Positions 19,995-26,821 are shown, numbered from the stretch's first letter. The stretch: DNA of 27,562 nt from a virus (IMGVR_UViG_3300037187_000044:1-27562); one strand, 5' to 3'. Program-made: numbers and translations. The notes: generated by a model not told the origin, from the sequence alone.

Positions 19995-20781
19995 TTTTCG
20001 CTTTCTCTCGATAGGTGTGTTTGAGTTGGTTAGCCAGGCGAATCGCCTCTTTCAATTCCGGCGAATAGCGATAGTGGTAGTCATGGGCCTTCGCGAACGG
20101 GCGCAGTTCCATCTGTCGAACTGTGCAGCCGGTCGTTCCGTCTTTCCAGTAGACATATTGGTGTCGTGGGATCGGCCCTCGACGCGCCTGCCAGACGGCG
20201 CGGAGCGCTTCGATGCCCGCGAAGAAATCGCGGACGCGAATTGCCGTCCTCGCAATTACGGGCATAGGCTTGCCTCGGAGCGAACGGATTTGCAGGCCCC
20301 CGCTTCGATTGCCCAGCGCCTCATGACTGATCAGGCTGGCCGGATATCCCCAGGCGATCAGCCAGCGGAGTTTGTTGAGCGTATCCGCGGGGTCAATGTT
20401 AAGGTTCCGTGGCACGGTGTCGAGCGTTGGTCGGTAGGAGAGCACCTGCGCTTCCTTGCGGCGCCGCATGAAAAGTTTCCGGCCCTCATGGCCTCCCCAA
20501 ACCAGTCGACCGAGGGATGTCTTCCCCAGCCCGACTTGTTTTGCCACGGTTTTATATCCGATCCCGAGCTTCTGCATATCGAGCAGAAAGGAACGAACGC
20601 GATCGGTCGGCACAAGATCATTTGGGCCGAATAGCATCACATTGTTTGCGAGCTTGTCCTTGTAGAGCCGGTTCCCACGCCGGCAGCGCCAGCACCTGCA
20701 GCCGGCCAAGTAGCGCATCATGTGCCCGTGTGGTTTACCGCGTCCCAGCACTTTCGGAGAAGGTAGGTCTGGCGGCCTCAT
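19966..20781 (-). CDS. Helix-turn-helix protein with Cys-rich N-terminus
   Basis: 271 residues from ATG 20781 (ATGA overlap). The N-terminal part, GKPHGHMMRYLAGCRCWRCRRGN, matches the 'HGT..RY..GCRC..CR.AN' motif of phage and actinobacterial DNA-binding proteins, followed by 'LVPTDRVRSFLLDMQKLGIGYKTVAKQVGLGKTSLGRLVWG', a helix-turn-helix. A second half (about 150-271) has further helices: 'TLNKLRWLIAWGYPASLISHEALGN' may be another HTH-like unit, with a 'HQYVYWKDGTTGCTVRQMEL' stretch. Probably a transcriptional regulator of the phage or a DNA-binding accessory; target unknown. Confidence 0.62.
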   Translation of the reverse strand: MRPPDLPSPKVLGRGKPHGHMMRYLAGCRCWRCRRGNRLYKDKLANNVMLFGPNDLVPTDRVRSFLLDMQKLGIGYKTVAKQVGLGKTSLGRLVWGGHEGRKLFMRRRKEAQVLSYRPTLDTVPRNLNIDPADTLNKLRWLIAWGYPASLISHEALGNRSGGLQIRSLRGKPMPVIARTAIRVRDFFAGIEALRAVWQARRGPIPRHQYVYWKDGTTGCTVRQMELRPFAKAHDYHYRYSPELKEAIRLANQLKHTYREKAKNEKHNRRSA

Positions 20782-21155
20782 GCCGCGATCACAATCCCTT
20801 CCCATGGAGCTGGGTTCGGCACGTCGTAGAGAACCACGAAAGCGTGGATCACATTGGGAATATTCAGCGACGTTGTGAGGAACCACACTCCAGGCACCAC
20901 GCGCTGCGCGCCGAAGGCGACGAGCTCGCCTAGCGCATTCTGGTGCGGCCCGGTCTTCGAAATGGCAAACGGGACCGACAGCTCCGGAGCCAGCCACAGC
21001 GCCAGGCTGGCGCCGCCACAGACCAGATCCTCGCCGCGATAGCCGGCGACGTCGGCGACGTAACGCACGAAGAGCTGGCAGATGGGAATCGCGGGATCGC
21101 CGAACAGCTCCGCAGCGCCGATGCACCAATCCGAGACTTCGGTAAAGGTCTTCAA
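20778..21155 (-). CDS. Hypothetical protein with hydrophobic stretches
   Basis: 125 residues from TTG 21155, which overlaps the upstream stop as TTGA; an AAGGAGAGG lies further upstream in the preceding gene. The sequence KTFTEVSDWCIGAAELFGDPAIPICQLFVRYVADVAGY then 'GGASLALWLAPELSVPFAI' and 'GVWFLTTSLNIPNVIHAFVVLYD' is hydrophobic but Pro/Gly-broken, more like a beta-rich globular protein than a membrane protein. No family recognised. Coupled at both ends. Confidence 0.55.
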   Translation of the reverse strand: MKTFTEVSDWCIGAAELFGDPAIPICQLFVRYVADVAGYRGEDLVCGGASLALWLAPELSVPFAISKTGPHQNALGELVAFGAQRVVPGVWFLTTSLNIPNVIHAFVVLYDVPNPAPWEGIVIAA

Positions 21156-21292
21156 AACAGGTTCGCCTGCCTCTCCTTCGGTTGCTCCGGAGCTGCGTCG
21201 TGCAGTTTGTTGAGCTTGTCGATGCAGTCGAGGCACGGCCCTTTACGCACGCCGTCGATGCGGTGCTGGGTGTACTTGTGTTGCTCGCTCAT
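21152..21292 (-). CDS. 46-residue protein with C-x2-C motif
   Basis: MSEQHKYTQHRIDGVRKGP-CLDC-IDKLNKLHDAAPEQPK... ATG 21292 overlaps the upstream stop (ATGA) and the stop overlaps the next TTG start. The single CLDC motif could coordinate metal with His residues. Too short for a family call, but tight coupling on both sides supports translation. Confidence 0.55.
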   Translation of the reverse strand: MSEQHKYTQHRIDGVRKGPCLDCIDKLNKLHDAAPEQPKERQANLF

Positions 21293-21609
21293 GACAGAGC
21301 CTCGCTTGTCGATATTCTCGATTCGCCCGTCACTTCTACGCCTTGCGCTAATTGCTCTCTAGCAATCCAACCGCGTGCGGCCCAGATGCTTTCTCTTCGA
21401 CCGCCGCCAGAAAGCATGAACTGGCCGTGGGTTTCCCACCATTTACGGAACGGATGATCAGTATCATCGAAATCAGTAAACCGCGTTATTAGAGGCTCGC
21501 TCATCGCCTTCGTGCCGAGCTTGGCCAGTTCAGTGAGAGCTTCCAGAAATTCAGTCAGCGCGGCTTTCCAGTTTTCGTTCTTCACGCTGTTCGCGTTCGT
21601 CGTTGACAT
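21289..21609 (-). CDS. Hypothetical helical protein
   Basis: 106 residues from ATG 21609 (MSTTNANSVKNENWKAALTEF), with AAAGGA upstream. A longer version from ATG 21678 overlaps the previous stop by ATGA and would add 23 residues of unusual composition (MTCIWLPFPSGSWAPCLPR), so the shorter form is preferred. One helix 'WKAALTEFLEALTELAKLGTKAM' is followed by 'FRKWWETHGQFMLSGGGRRESIWAARGWIAREQLAQ'. No family recognised. Joined to the next gene by ATGA. Confidence 0.55.
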   Translation of the reverse strand: MSTTNANSVKNENWKAALTEFLEALTELAKLGTKAMSEPLITRFTDFDDTDHPFRKWWETHGQFMLSGGGRRESIWAARGWIAREQLAQGVEVTGESRISTSEALS

Positions 21610-21673
21610 CGTTTTTCCTTTCCGCGGTAAACATGGCGCCCAGCTCCCAGATGGGAACGGGAGCCAGATACAC
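21551..21673 (-). CDS. Possible 40-residue protein overlapping two neighbours
   Basis: From GTG 21673, two bases after the upstream stop, the frame reads VYLAPVPIWELGAMFTAERKND and ends in a Glu/Arg-rich helix (DEREQREERKLESRAD). This is more protein-like than the alternative frame over the same DNA. It overlaps the start of the 21289-21609 gene by 59 bases. No Shine-Dalgarno beyond the end of the previous gene. Confidence 0.35.
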   Translation of the reverse strand: MYLAPVPIWELGAMFTAERKNDVNDEREQREERKLESRAD

Positions 21674-21674
21674 G

Positions 21675-21926
21675 TCATCGAGACGCCTTCGGATCTCCGC
21701 TCTGCGCTACCACGACGGGCACAGGCCGCCCCCAGCCGAGAAGCCGCCTTATAGCGAAGTCCGCATTGGCGTCGATGCGATTGAGGCGCTGCAGCGCATC
21801 TTCGCTGATCAGCACGTCATACCAGCCATCGCTGCGCAGTTCGCCCGGACCGAGCGTGCCGGCAAACTCCCTCGCGAAAAAGCGTAGTTCTGCATTGACT
21901 TCGGGGCTTATTCTGATCGTTGCCAT
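21675..21926 (-). CDS. Small hypothetical protein
   Basis: 83 residues from ATG 21926 (MATIRISPEVNAELRFFAREF), preceded by AGGAGAGGG. The composition is ordinary and charged; 'GELRSDGWYDVLISEDALQRLNRIDANADFAIRRLLG' suggests an alpha/beta fold. It could be a small regulator or inhibitor; nothing more can be read from sequence. Part of the leftward operon, 17 bases after the previous gene. Confidence 0.58.
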   Translation of the reverse strand: MATIRISPEVNAELRFFAREFAGTLGPGELRSDGWYDVLISEDALQRLNRIDANADFAIRRLLGWGRPVPVVVAQSGDPKASR

Positions 21927-21942
21927 AACGGCCCTCTCCTCT

Positions 21943-22170
21943 CTATCCTGCTTTCGTCTGTTCGTCGGTGCAGACAATCTTTTGCGCCGCCTTCCTTCGG
22001 CCAAGGCCATGGCGGAAGAGATCCCGATTGAGTTTTTGCTCGGCGGGATCTACCTGCATTATGGGATGGATGCTGGGCCAGGCTCCGTCATGTGCCAGGG
22101 GCTCAGATTCGCGCACGTAATTGGGCCGCGACGTTTGCCAGTGGGCTCGCTCTTCTGTTTTGTGAGTCAC
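21943..22170 (-). CDS. Small hypothetical protein with GTG start
   Basis: 75 residues from GTG 22170, two bases after the upstream stop. VTHKTEERAHWQTSRPNYVRESEPLAHDG... is His- and charge-rich with no membrane segment; the end is 'NRDLFRHGLGRRKAAQKIVCTDEQ'. It is kept because it fills the operon tightly between two genes with good ribosome sites; no family recognised. Confidence 0.48.
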   Translation of the reverse strand: MTHKTEERAHWQTSRPNYVRESEPLAHDGAWPSIHPIMQVDPAEQKLNRDLFRHGLGRRKAAQKIVCTDEQTKAG

Positions 22171-22172
22171 GG

Positions 22173-22481
22173 CTAGGCCGCCCTTTGGTTTGGCGGCTTA
22201 AGCCCCTGGGGCTGCCGGCGGTCAAAGCGTAGCGACCGTTGCGCCCGTATTTCGTCGCGAATGTTCTTGGCGGCTCGTCTGATTCCCAGAGCATCCATGG
22301 CGCGGCTCAACGTGTTGCGGTGCATTTGCAGGGCTCGCGCTGTATGGCAGAGATTACCGCCGGTTTCGCGCAGGTAGGCCAGAATCAACTGGCGTCGTAG
22401 TACGACTGTTCCTTCACTCCAAGTGATTCCCGCCGCAACCATCTTCGCGGCGCATTGTTCGATCAGCGTTGGTTCTTTCAT
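22173..22481 (-). CDS. Fis-type helix-turn-helix regulator
   Basis: 102 residues from ATG 22481 (MKEPTLIEQCAAKMV), with AAAGGGAAA upstream. The middle contains a Fis-family HTH: 'LRRQLILAYLRETGGNLCHTARALQMHRNTLSRAMDALGI', the pattern used by Fis and the C-terminal domains of NtrC-type regulators to bind DNA. No receiver or ATPase domain is present, so this is a stand-alone DNA-binding protein, perhaps a phage regulator. The tail is Arg-rich. Member of the leftward operon, followed two bases later by another gene. Confidence 0.78.
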   Translation of the reverse strand: MKEPTLIEQCAAKMVAAGITWSEGTVVLRRQLILAYLRETGGNLCHTARALQMHRNTLSRAMDALGIRRAAKNIRDEIRAQRSLRFDRRQPQGLKPPNQRAA

Positions 22482-22565
22482 TGGCTTTCCCTTTCCCAAG
22501 TTTGGTACTCAGGGCCAGCTCCGTATTGACGTCTGCGGGGCTGTGCCTCTGGCTGGTTTCGTCCG

Positions 22566-22835
22566 TTACTCGCCGCGCTGTTTCTTCCTACCCACTAGCA
22601 GGAAGTGGCGGCGATGTTCGTCGATGGGACAGTCAGACTCGCGGCGAACAAAGAATCCGATCTCATCCCAGAAAGCTTCACACTTACATTCATCGGCCAG
22701 CGCAATCTCGCCGTCGTACTGCTGAAACACCAGCCGCAGGTGTCCAGCGATCAAACGAAGGCGCGGTCCAGGCAGGCTCATGACCTCCAGAGAACTGCGG
22801 CGGTAACGCGGCTTGATTGCTGCGCTGGTGGCCAT
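22566..22835 (-). CDS. Hypothetical protein
   Basis: 89 residues from ATG 22835 (MATSAAIKPRYRRSSLEVMSL). The central part 'LRLIAGHLRLVFQQYDGEIALADECKCEAFWDEIGFFVRRESDCPIDEHR' looks like a small alpha/beta domain with three Cys and an acidic patch. No family recognised. Four bases separate it from the upstream gene, so co-translation is likely. An 84-base gap follows before the next gene. Confidence 0.55.
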   Translation of the reverse strand: MATSAAIKPRYRRSSLEVMSLPGPRLRLIAGHLRLVFQQYDGEIALADECKCEAFWDEIGFFVRRESDCPIDEHRRHFLLVGRKKQRGE

Positions 22836-22839
22836 GGCT

Positions 22840-23076
22840 TCACGCCCGCTCCGGCCAGTGCCAGGTGTTGCTCCCCGTGCCTTCCGAGACGCTGGTCGCA
22901 TAGACAGTTCCATCGCCGCCGCGATCCTGAAAAACCTGCAAGTTCACCATGGTTGGACTGTGCACCTTCACTACGATGGCCGGTAGCGGCTTTTCGTTCA
23001 CTGATTGACTCAGCATCGTGCCGTAGGGCTCGTACATCACAATGCGCCCCAAGGTGGGCGGCTTCGCGTCGCTCAT
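22840..23076 (-). CDS. Conserved phage protein of the 'TWHWPE' type
   Basis: 78 residues (MSDAKPPTLGRIVMYEPYG). ATG 23076 has a strong AGGAGG seven bases upstream. The order 'GRIV.Y', 'AIVVKVHSPTMVNLQVFQD', 'VYATSVSEGTGSNTWHWPERA' matches a widespread small phage protein ('PA.VV.V..D..VNL.VF.DG....V.SV..G...GTWHWPE'), probably a beta-barrel-like domain of unknown role. A damaged DNA copy of its centre lies at 16283-16316. Confidence 0.72.
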   Translation of the reverse strand: MSDAKPPTLGRIVMYEPYGTMLSQSVNEKPLPAIVVKVHSPTMVNLQVFQDRGGDGTVYATSVSEGTGSNTWHWPERA

Positions 23077-23276
23077 AAAACGCCTCCTTCTGAAATTTGA
23101 ATTTGTGCCGGGCCGCGGTGAGAACCGGAGTCCGCGACCCGGCGTGCTTCTGACGAATTCTCTTCGGGCTGCCTCCTCTCTTCATCGAGACATTTGCTCG
23201 CGAGCGCCGTTCCAAGGGCTCGCGCAATCCGCCTTCGAGAGCAGGGAGGAGGCCTCGCGCGTGAAATTCTAGTCAT
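23073..23276 (-). CDS. Small basic protein coupled at both ends
   Basis: 67 residues from ATG 23276. Its start overlaps the upstream stop (ATGA) and its stop overlaps the next start (ATGA). The sequence MTRISRARPPPCSRRRIARAL then a polar Glu/Ser-rich part suggests an RNA/DNA-binding or disordered protein. No family recognised; the coupling is the main support. Confidence 0.48.
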   Translation of the reverse strand: MTRISRARPPPCSRRRIARALGTALASKCLDEERRQPEENSSEARRVADSGSHRGPAQIQISEGGVL

Positions 23277-23707
23277 GTCCCGCCACCGTGGCGATGGGCC
23301 TCGCGCTGGAAGTGGCCCGGTGCAATCGTCTTCATCTGCTCGTTGAACGCCGCCTGATCCGTTGCCCTTCGCGAGAGGTCGCCTCCGCTGGAGTCGACGA
23401 GCGGCCGATTGGACACTTCTAAGCCAGTGGGCCGGTGCCGGGATTCTGACCAGGCCGGGGTCCCTATGATCCGATCTATTCCCGTAACCATCGCGGCTGC
23501 GCAGTGCCGCGGAATAGAAATTTCGAGCAGCTCGCCGTGATGGTTTTGCTTCATGATCCATTTGCGAATCAGGAAGCCGGTCTCTTCGTTGGGAAACTTG
23601 CCGGAATCATCCTCACGCCCTGCCGCCAGCAGGTCCATCTTCAAGCGCGGATAGTTGAGCAGGTTGGCGATTACTTCTTCTCGCTTCCGGCCTTTGTTCT
23701 TTGGCAT
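23273..23707 (-). CDS. Hypothetical protein
   Basis: 144 residues from ATG 23707, preceded by GGAGGG five bases upstream. The N-terminus MPKNKGRKREEVIANLLNYPRLKMDLLAAGREDDSG is basic then helical; 'FPNEETGFLIRKWIMKQNHHGELLEISIPRHCAAAMVTGIDRIIG' follows; the end is His-rich. No family recognised. Part of the leftward operon, joined to the next gene by ATGA. Confidence 0.58.
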   Translation of the reverse strand: MPKNKGRKREEVIANLLNYPRLKMDLLAAGREDDSGKFPNEETGFLIRKWIMKQNHHGELLEISIPRHCAAAMVTGIDRIIGTPAWSESRHRPTGLEVSNRPLVDSSGGDLSRRATDQAAFNEQMKTIAPGHFQREAHRHGGGT

Positions 23708-23725
23708 CTGTCCCTCCGATTAACG

Positions 23726-23998
23726 TTAACTGCCAACAACATTGCCCGATCGCTTCCGCTCCTGATCGAACTGCACCAGGAACGGCTGCGGTCGCGGCAC
23801 AACAAACGGGCGCGCACGCTGCGGGCTATCCTTGGCTTCGCTCGCACCAGTCGGTACTCCATTCACAGGGCGGCTCTGGGTAGGGTGAAAATTCCTCTCG
23901 CGCGAAACGTAGACGCGCACGCGCCAGCGCCGAATCGCCCACACCGCGAAGGGCAGCGAGAAACAGAAACCAAGGACGATGCAGTCGAAGAGAGTCAA
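23726..23998 (-). CDS. Small membrane protein
   Basis: 90 residues from TTG 23998, whose first bases overlap the upstream stop (TTGA) and which has GAGGAGG upstream. Residues 3-22 (LFDCIVLGFCFSLPFAVWAI) form one membrane span followed by Arg-rich RRWRVRVYVSRERN, giving an inside-positive tail of about 65 mostly polar residues. A single-span regulator, superinfection-exclusion factor or lysis modulator are possible; none is shown. Next gene follows after 18 bases. Confidence 0.55.
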   Translation of the reverse strand: MTLFDCIVLGFCFSLPFAVWAIRRWRVRVYVSRERNFHPTQSRPVNGVPTGASEAKDSPQRARPFVVPRPQPFLVQFDQERKRSGNVVGS

Positions 23999-24300
23999 GC
24001 GGCCTCCTCGATCAGACCCAGCTCAAGAGCCAGGTGAATGGTTTCCGCGAAAGGGCGCGCTTCGGCGTAGGCCTTCTCTACACATGCGGGATTAGAACAG
24101 ACGTCATCGAGCAGCCAGCCGCAGGAAATGAGTTGCGTCGACGCATCGGCCGGAACGATCGCATAGCCCAGGGCGCCAAAGGCCACGGTGGGCAACACGC
24201 TCGACATGGCCTTCCCGAGTGCGAAGGGGAATGTGACGGCGGCAAACCGGCACGGCCGGCGCTCGGTGCAACCGCAGAATTTACATCGTTGGACGGCCAT
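23995..24300 (-). CDS. Cys-rich small protein carrying an insert from the tape measure gene
   Basis: 101 residues, first gene of the leftward operon (ATG 24300 with GGAAGG). The ends resemble a small phage zinc-finger-like family: 'CKFCGCTERRPCRF' at the start and 'CGWLLDDVCSNPACVEKAYAEA' after it. Between them, residues 27-47 (ALGKAMSSVLPTVAFGALGYA) are identical to tape measure residues 78-98. The 63 bp that encode them (24161-24223) are identical, in the same reading frame, to 932-994 on the other strand. The insert is strongly hydrophobic and could create a membrane hairpin. This is either a real gene fusion or an assembly error; the surrounding frame is intact. Confidence 0.7.
   Translation of the reverse strand: MAVQRCKFCGCTERRPCRFAAVTFPFALGKAMSSVLPTVAFGALGYAIVPADASTQLISCGWLLDDVCSNPACVEKAYAEARPFAETIHLALELGLIEEAA
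24161..24223. repeat. 63-bp inverted duplicate of tape measure gene segment 932-994
   Basis: Complementary to 932-994 with no mismatch over 63 bases. Outside this block the two loci quickly differ, though a few short matches continue on each side (TTCCC.. before, ATC after). The reading frame of the tape measure is kept at the second site. Confidence 0.9.
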
Positions 24301-24514
24301 GCTCGCCTTCCCTTCCGTATCTAAACCGTATCTAAAATGGCTCCGGTTCCATCGCTTCCGTTAGGATTGATAGGAACGGAATGCCCGTAAGTTGAAGGTG
24401 TGCGCGGGTAGACGGGCTATAATGAGTTGTTTCAACCATTTCCCGCACCCGCATAAACACTGCCTCTAAATCGGCACTTGCGTTCATATCTAAAATGTAG
24501 ATAATGGGATCGCG
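24301..24514. promoter_or_regulatory. Divergent control region between leftward operon and second recombinase
   Basis: Contains two tandem CCGTATCTAAA (24315-24325 and 24326-24336), and TATCTAAAATG occurs again at 24487-24497 within the palindrome ATCTA-N5-TAGAT (24488-24502). A second palindrome GTTG-N3-CAAC lies at 24426-24436, and a TATAAT at 24418-24423. The likely recombinase promoter is TTGCGT (24478-24483), 16-nt spacer, GATAAT (24500-24505), with ATG 24515 only nine bases beyond. Leftward -10 candidates are the TTTAGAT sequences of the tandem repeat, 15-30 bases before ATG 24300. The repeats could be regulator or Int/Xis arm sites. Confidence 0.5.
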
Positions 24515-25873
24515 ATGAACCGATCCCACGCCAAAACTGCCCGCCCTTCGCCCACTGTCTTCTCTTCCCTTTATGGCACGGTGCGCGTCTACACTCCCCG
24601 CCACATTCGCGGATGCCGTCTGAGCGATACCCGCGACAACCATTGCTCCTGCCCTAAGTGGCTGTACAAAAACGCGGGTGGCCTTCCTCCCGTGCAAGAG
24701 GCGGCCAAGACGCCCAGCTTCACTGAGGCCTGCGAGGTCGCGCAACGCTGGCTCCGGGGAATGGATCCGGAGATTCGCGCCGCGCGCGCACTGGTCACCC
24801 CTCCCGCCGACGCTTTCAGCGTCGAAGCCGCCCTTGAGCAATACATGGCGGTGCTCAAGCGGCGCCGGCTGAGCGAGGACTATGTGGGCGGCATCATCCG
24901 TCCCGTCTTTTGCCGCCGCAAGCCGCGGAAGTACAACCGCGGCCGCCGCGCTCTCAACGTGAGCCTGCTCGATTTTCTGGATCGCCGTTTCCCACGCGCC
25001 ATCGCCCTCAGGGAAGTGACTGGCACGCTGCTCGATGAGTGGGTCGATCACTGGCAGTCGAACGATCTGACGTCGAAGCAGTGGCGCATGCAGGCCACAG
25101 CTTTTTTCAAGTGGGCGATCAGCCGCGGAATGATCTCGGCGCTGCCCGTTTTCGATAAGGGCGAAAGCATTAAAGCGGGAAACCGTTGCGGCCACTTCAG
25201 CGAAGAGCAGTTCAATCGCATCCTTGCGGCGCTTCCCTTCTACAAGAGCCGCACCCGCGCGCTGCCTCCGAACTACGCCGAGCGCCTGCGCGCCTTCATG
25301 GACCTGGGCCGCTATGGTGGCATGGCGGTTTGCGATATCGTCCTGTTCCGCCCCAAGGAAAATCTGGACAGCAATAACGTCCTGACCTATCGCCGTCTGA
25401 AAATCAAAAAGACCATCCAGCTCGCTCAGGTTTTGCTCGAGCCTTCCGTGGCGCTGCGGCTGCGTTCGATCCCACTCGAACCGGGTTGCGAGGCCGATCA
25501 GCCGTTCCGCTTTCTCAAGCTCACTGAGGATCGAAGCCGCGGCATCTGGCGTGAGCGTTTTCAGAAATTGTGCGAGAAGGCGGGCATTACGGAAATCGAA
25601 ACCGAGATCGGAACCCGGCGCCGTCCGCATCCCCACATGCTGCGGGATACCTGCGCGATTGAGGCCATCGTTCGCGGCGTGCGGCTGGACAACGTAGCTA
25701 GGATGCTGGGGCATGCTTCCGATCAAATGACGCAAAAGGCATATCTGACTTGGACGCGGGCGCGCATGGATTCCTCTATCGAAGACCAGCGCTCGGTTCT
25801 AGCCCGCGTGCAGGTCCCGGTCCCGGCCGACGACGACGATGCCACCGACGGGCCCGGCCCGCTTGTTAACTAG
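24515..25873 (+). CDS. Tyrosine recombinase/integrase with altered first catalytic box
   Basis: 452 residues. N-terminus: 'RHIRGCRLSDTRDNHCSCPKWLY', a Cys-rich motif common in acidobacterial integrases, then a helical 'AKTPSFTEACEVAQRWLRGMD' arm-like part; a core-binding domain (about 110-230, 'FSVEAALEQYMAVLKRRRLSEDYV', 'VDHWQSNDLTSKQWRMQATAFFKWAISRGMI'); catalytic domain from about 240. Catalytic residues: His374 and Arg377 in HPHMLRDT, His400 in MLGHAS, nucleophile Tyr410 in KAYLTW. The first box reads RYGGMAVCD (266-274), where an Arg is expected after 'GL/GM' or two residues later; neither is Arg. Activity may therefore be reduced. The 3' end overlaps a leftward HTH gene. Probably the phage integrase because the HTH gene next to it is Xis-like. 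Confidence 0.88.
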   Translation: MNRSHAKTARPSPTVFSSLYGTVRVYTPRHIRGCRLSDTRDNHCSCPKWLYKNAGGLPPVQEAAKTPSFTEACEVAQRWLRGMDPEIRAARALVTPPADAFSVEAALEQYMAVLKRRRLSEDYVGGIIRPVFCRRKPRKYNRGRRALNVSLLDFLDRRFPRAIALREVTGTLLDEWVDHWQSNDLTSKQWRMQATAFFKWAISRGMISALPVFDKGESIKAGNRCGHFSEEQFNRILAALPFYKSRTRALPPNYAERLRAFMDLGRYGGMAVCDIVLFRPKENLDSNNVLTYRRLKIKKTIQLAQVLLEPSVALRLRSIPLEPGCEADQPFRFLKLTEDRSRGIWRERFQKLCEKAGITEIETEIGTRRRPHPHMLRDTCAIEAIVRGVRLDNVARMLGHASDQMTQKAYLTWTRARMDSSIEDQRSVLARVQVPVPADDDDATDGPGPLVN

Positions 25874-26098
25874 CCGGTCGCGCACTCGCTGGAATACGCT
25901 CTCGGGAATGCGCAGCACCGAATACCGGCGCTTATAGCCCACGCGCCGGTTTACCAGGCGCGTGGGCTGGCCGATCTTGAGAACACCTTCCTCATCCACA
26001 AACATGTTGCGCACCGTGTCGTCGCTTAGCTTCCACTGCTTCGCGATCTCCGGCACAGTGTAGTGGGGCTCGATTCTCTGCGTCTCTTCGCTCGCCAT
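25799..26098 (-). CDS. HTH DNA-binding protein (Xis/regulator candidate)
   Basis: 99 residues. MASEETQRIEPHYTVPEIAKQWKLSDDTVRNMFVDEEGVLKIGQP is a winged-helix/MerR-Xis-type HTH, followed by 'RYSVLRIPESVFQRVRDRL'. A close paralogue is encoded at 26822-27148. The last 75 bases overlap the convergent recombinase gene, so the two messages are antisense there and could limit each other. Small HTH proteins next to an integrase are often excisionases. Alternatively, one of the two paralogues is the phage repressor. Confidence 0.7.
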   Translation of the reverse strand: MASEETQRIEPHYTVPEIAKQWKLSDDTVRNMFVDEEGVLKIGQPTRLVNRRVGYKRRYSVLRIPESVFQRVRDRLVNKRAGPVGGIVVVGRDRDLHAG

Positions 26099-26111
26099 TA
26101 GTTACCCACGA

Positions 26112-26372
26112 TTATTTACCTGGCAAAGCGCGTCCCGCTTTGCCGTGGTTACAGCCGAAATTAAGGCCGCCGGACCGCACAAAACTCACGGGCCTAAACT
26201 CAAAGGTGACATCCTGATCTGCCTCTCTCAGGAAGGCCAGTACATCGGAAAGGTTGCGGTCGTCATCGCCGAAACTGCAAGCGGCAACGTAGCAACCGCA
26301 CGGCTTCTTTGCCACGATGCAAGGCTGTTGATCTTCTGTGTACTCAATAACTGGCGTTTCAGTTTGTCCCAC
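26112..26372 (-). CDS. Small Cys-containing phage protein
   Basis: 86 residues from GTG 26372, chosen because GGGAGG lies six bases upstream (a TTG two codons earlier would touch it). 'CIVAKKPCGCYVAACSFGDDDRNLSDVLAFLREADQDVTFEFR' and 'GCNHGKAGRALPG' follow a small phage family with a KPCGC start, a helix and a C-terminal Cys/His. Perhaps zinc-binding; role unknown. Located between the two HTH paralogues, in the same direction. Confidence 0.6.
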   Translation of the reverse strand: MGQTETPVIEYTEDQQPCIVAKKPCGCYVAACSFGDDDRNLSDVLAFLREADQDVTFEFRPVSFVRSGGLNFGCNHGKAGRALPGK

Positions 26373-26407
26373 TTTCAACCTCCCAAACTTGTCAGGTAAA
26401 CAATCTT

Positions 26408-26749
26408 CTAGTTGCCTGCCTTAGCTTTGCGGAGTGCGGCGTCGGCGGCTCCAGCCTTTCCTCTTGCGCTAGAGATGAGACTTGGCAGATTCTCGACCAT
26501 TACGAAAGCGTCGCAGGTTTCCAGATAGCAGGAGAGTCCGATCAACTCGTTGTGGGCTTCTTCGAGCGCTTTGAGTAGTTCCGGCGCTGCGGCGATCAGG
26601 CGGGCGTTGGCCTCGCACTCTTCATCGGAAATTTGACCAAAGGATTCAGCACGTCCGATCTGTGCCGACTTGCCTTTAACCATTGCGGTGATTGGGAGAT
26701 AACGACCGCCGCCGACTTTCCACGGTCCTGGCGTGTGGTTCGTTTCCAT
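26408..26749 (-). CDS. HTPGPW-type conserved phage protein
   Basis: 113 residues. METNHTPGPWKVGGGRYLPITAM ... 'ECEANARLIAAAPELLKALEEAHNELIGLSCYLE' is a very common small phage protein marked by HTPGPW and 'ANARLIAAAP.LL.AL'. Its function is not known; it is a reliable phage marker. AAGGA lies upstream of the ATG. In a leftward unit with the HTH genes. Confidence 0.85.
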   Translation of the reverse strand: METNHTPGPWKVGGGRYLPITAMVKGKSAQIGRAESFGQISDEECEANARLIAAAPELLKALEEAHNELIGLSCYLETCDAFVMVENLPSLISSARGKAGAADAALRKAKAGN

Positions 26750-26821
26750 GGCGGACGAATCCTTTCCTCCCGCAAGTAACTCGGGAGCGTAGCCAAAGTT
26801 TCAGTGAGATCGCGCCGCAGT

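Noticed and set aside
23421-23437. AAGCCA followed by GTGGG, like the right-end palindrome
   Set aside because: The second half-site is absent (CCGGTG) and it lies inside a coding frame; taken as chance.
24332-25735. 467-residue open frame on the minus strand
   Set aside because: It is antisense to the well-supported recombinase gene, has no recognisable motif and exists because GC-rich DNA has few stops.
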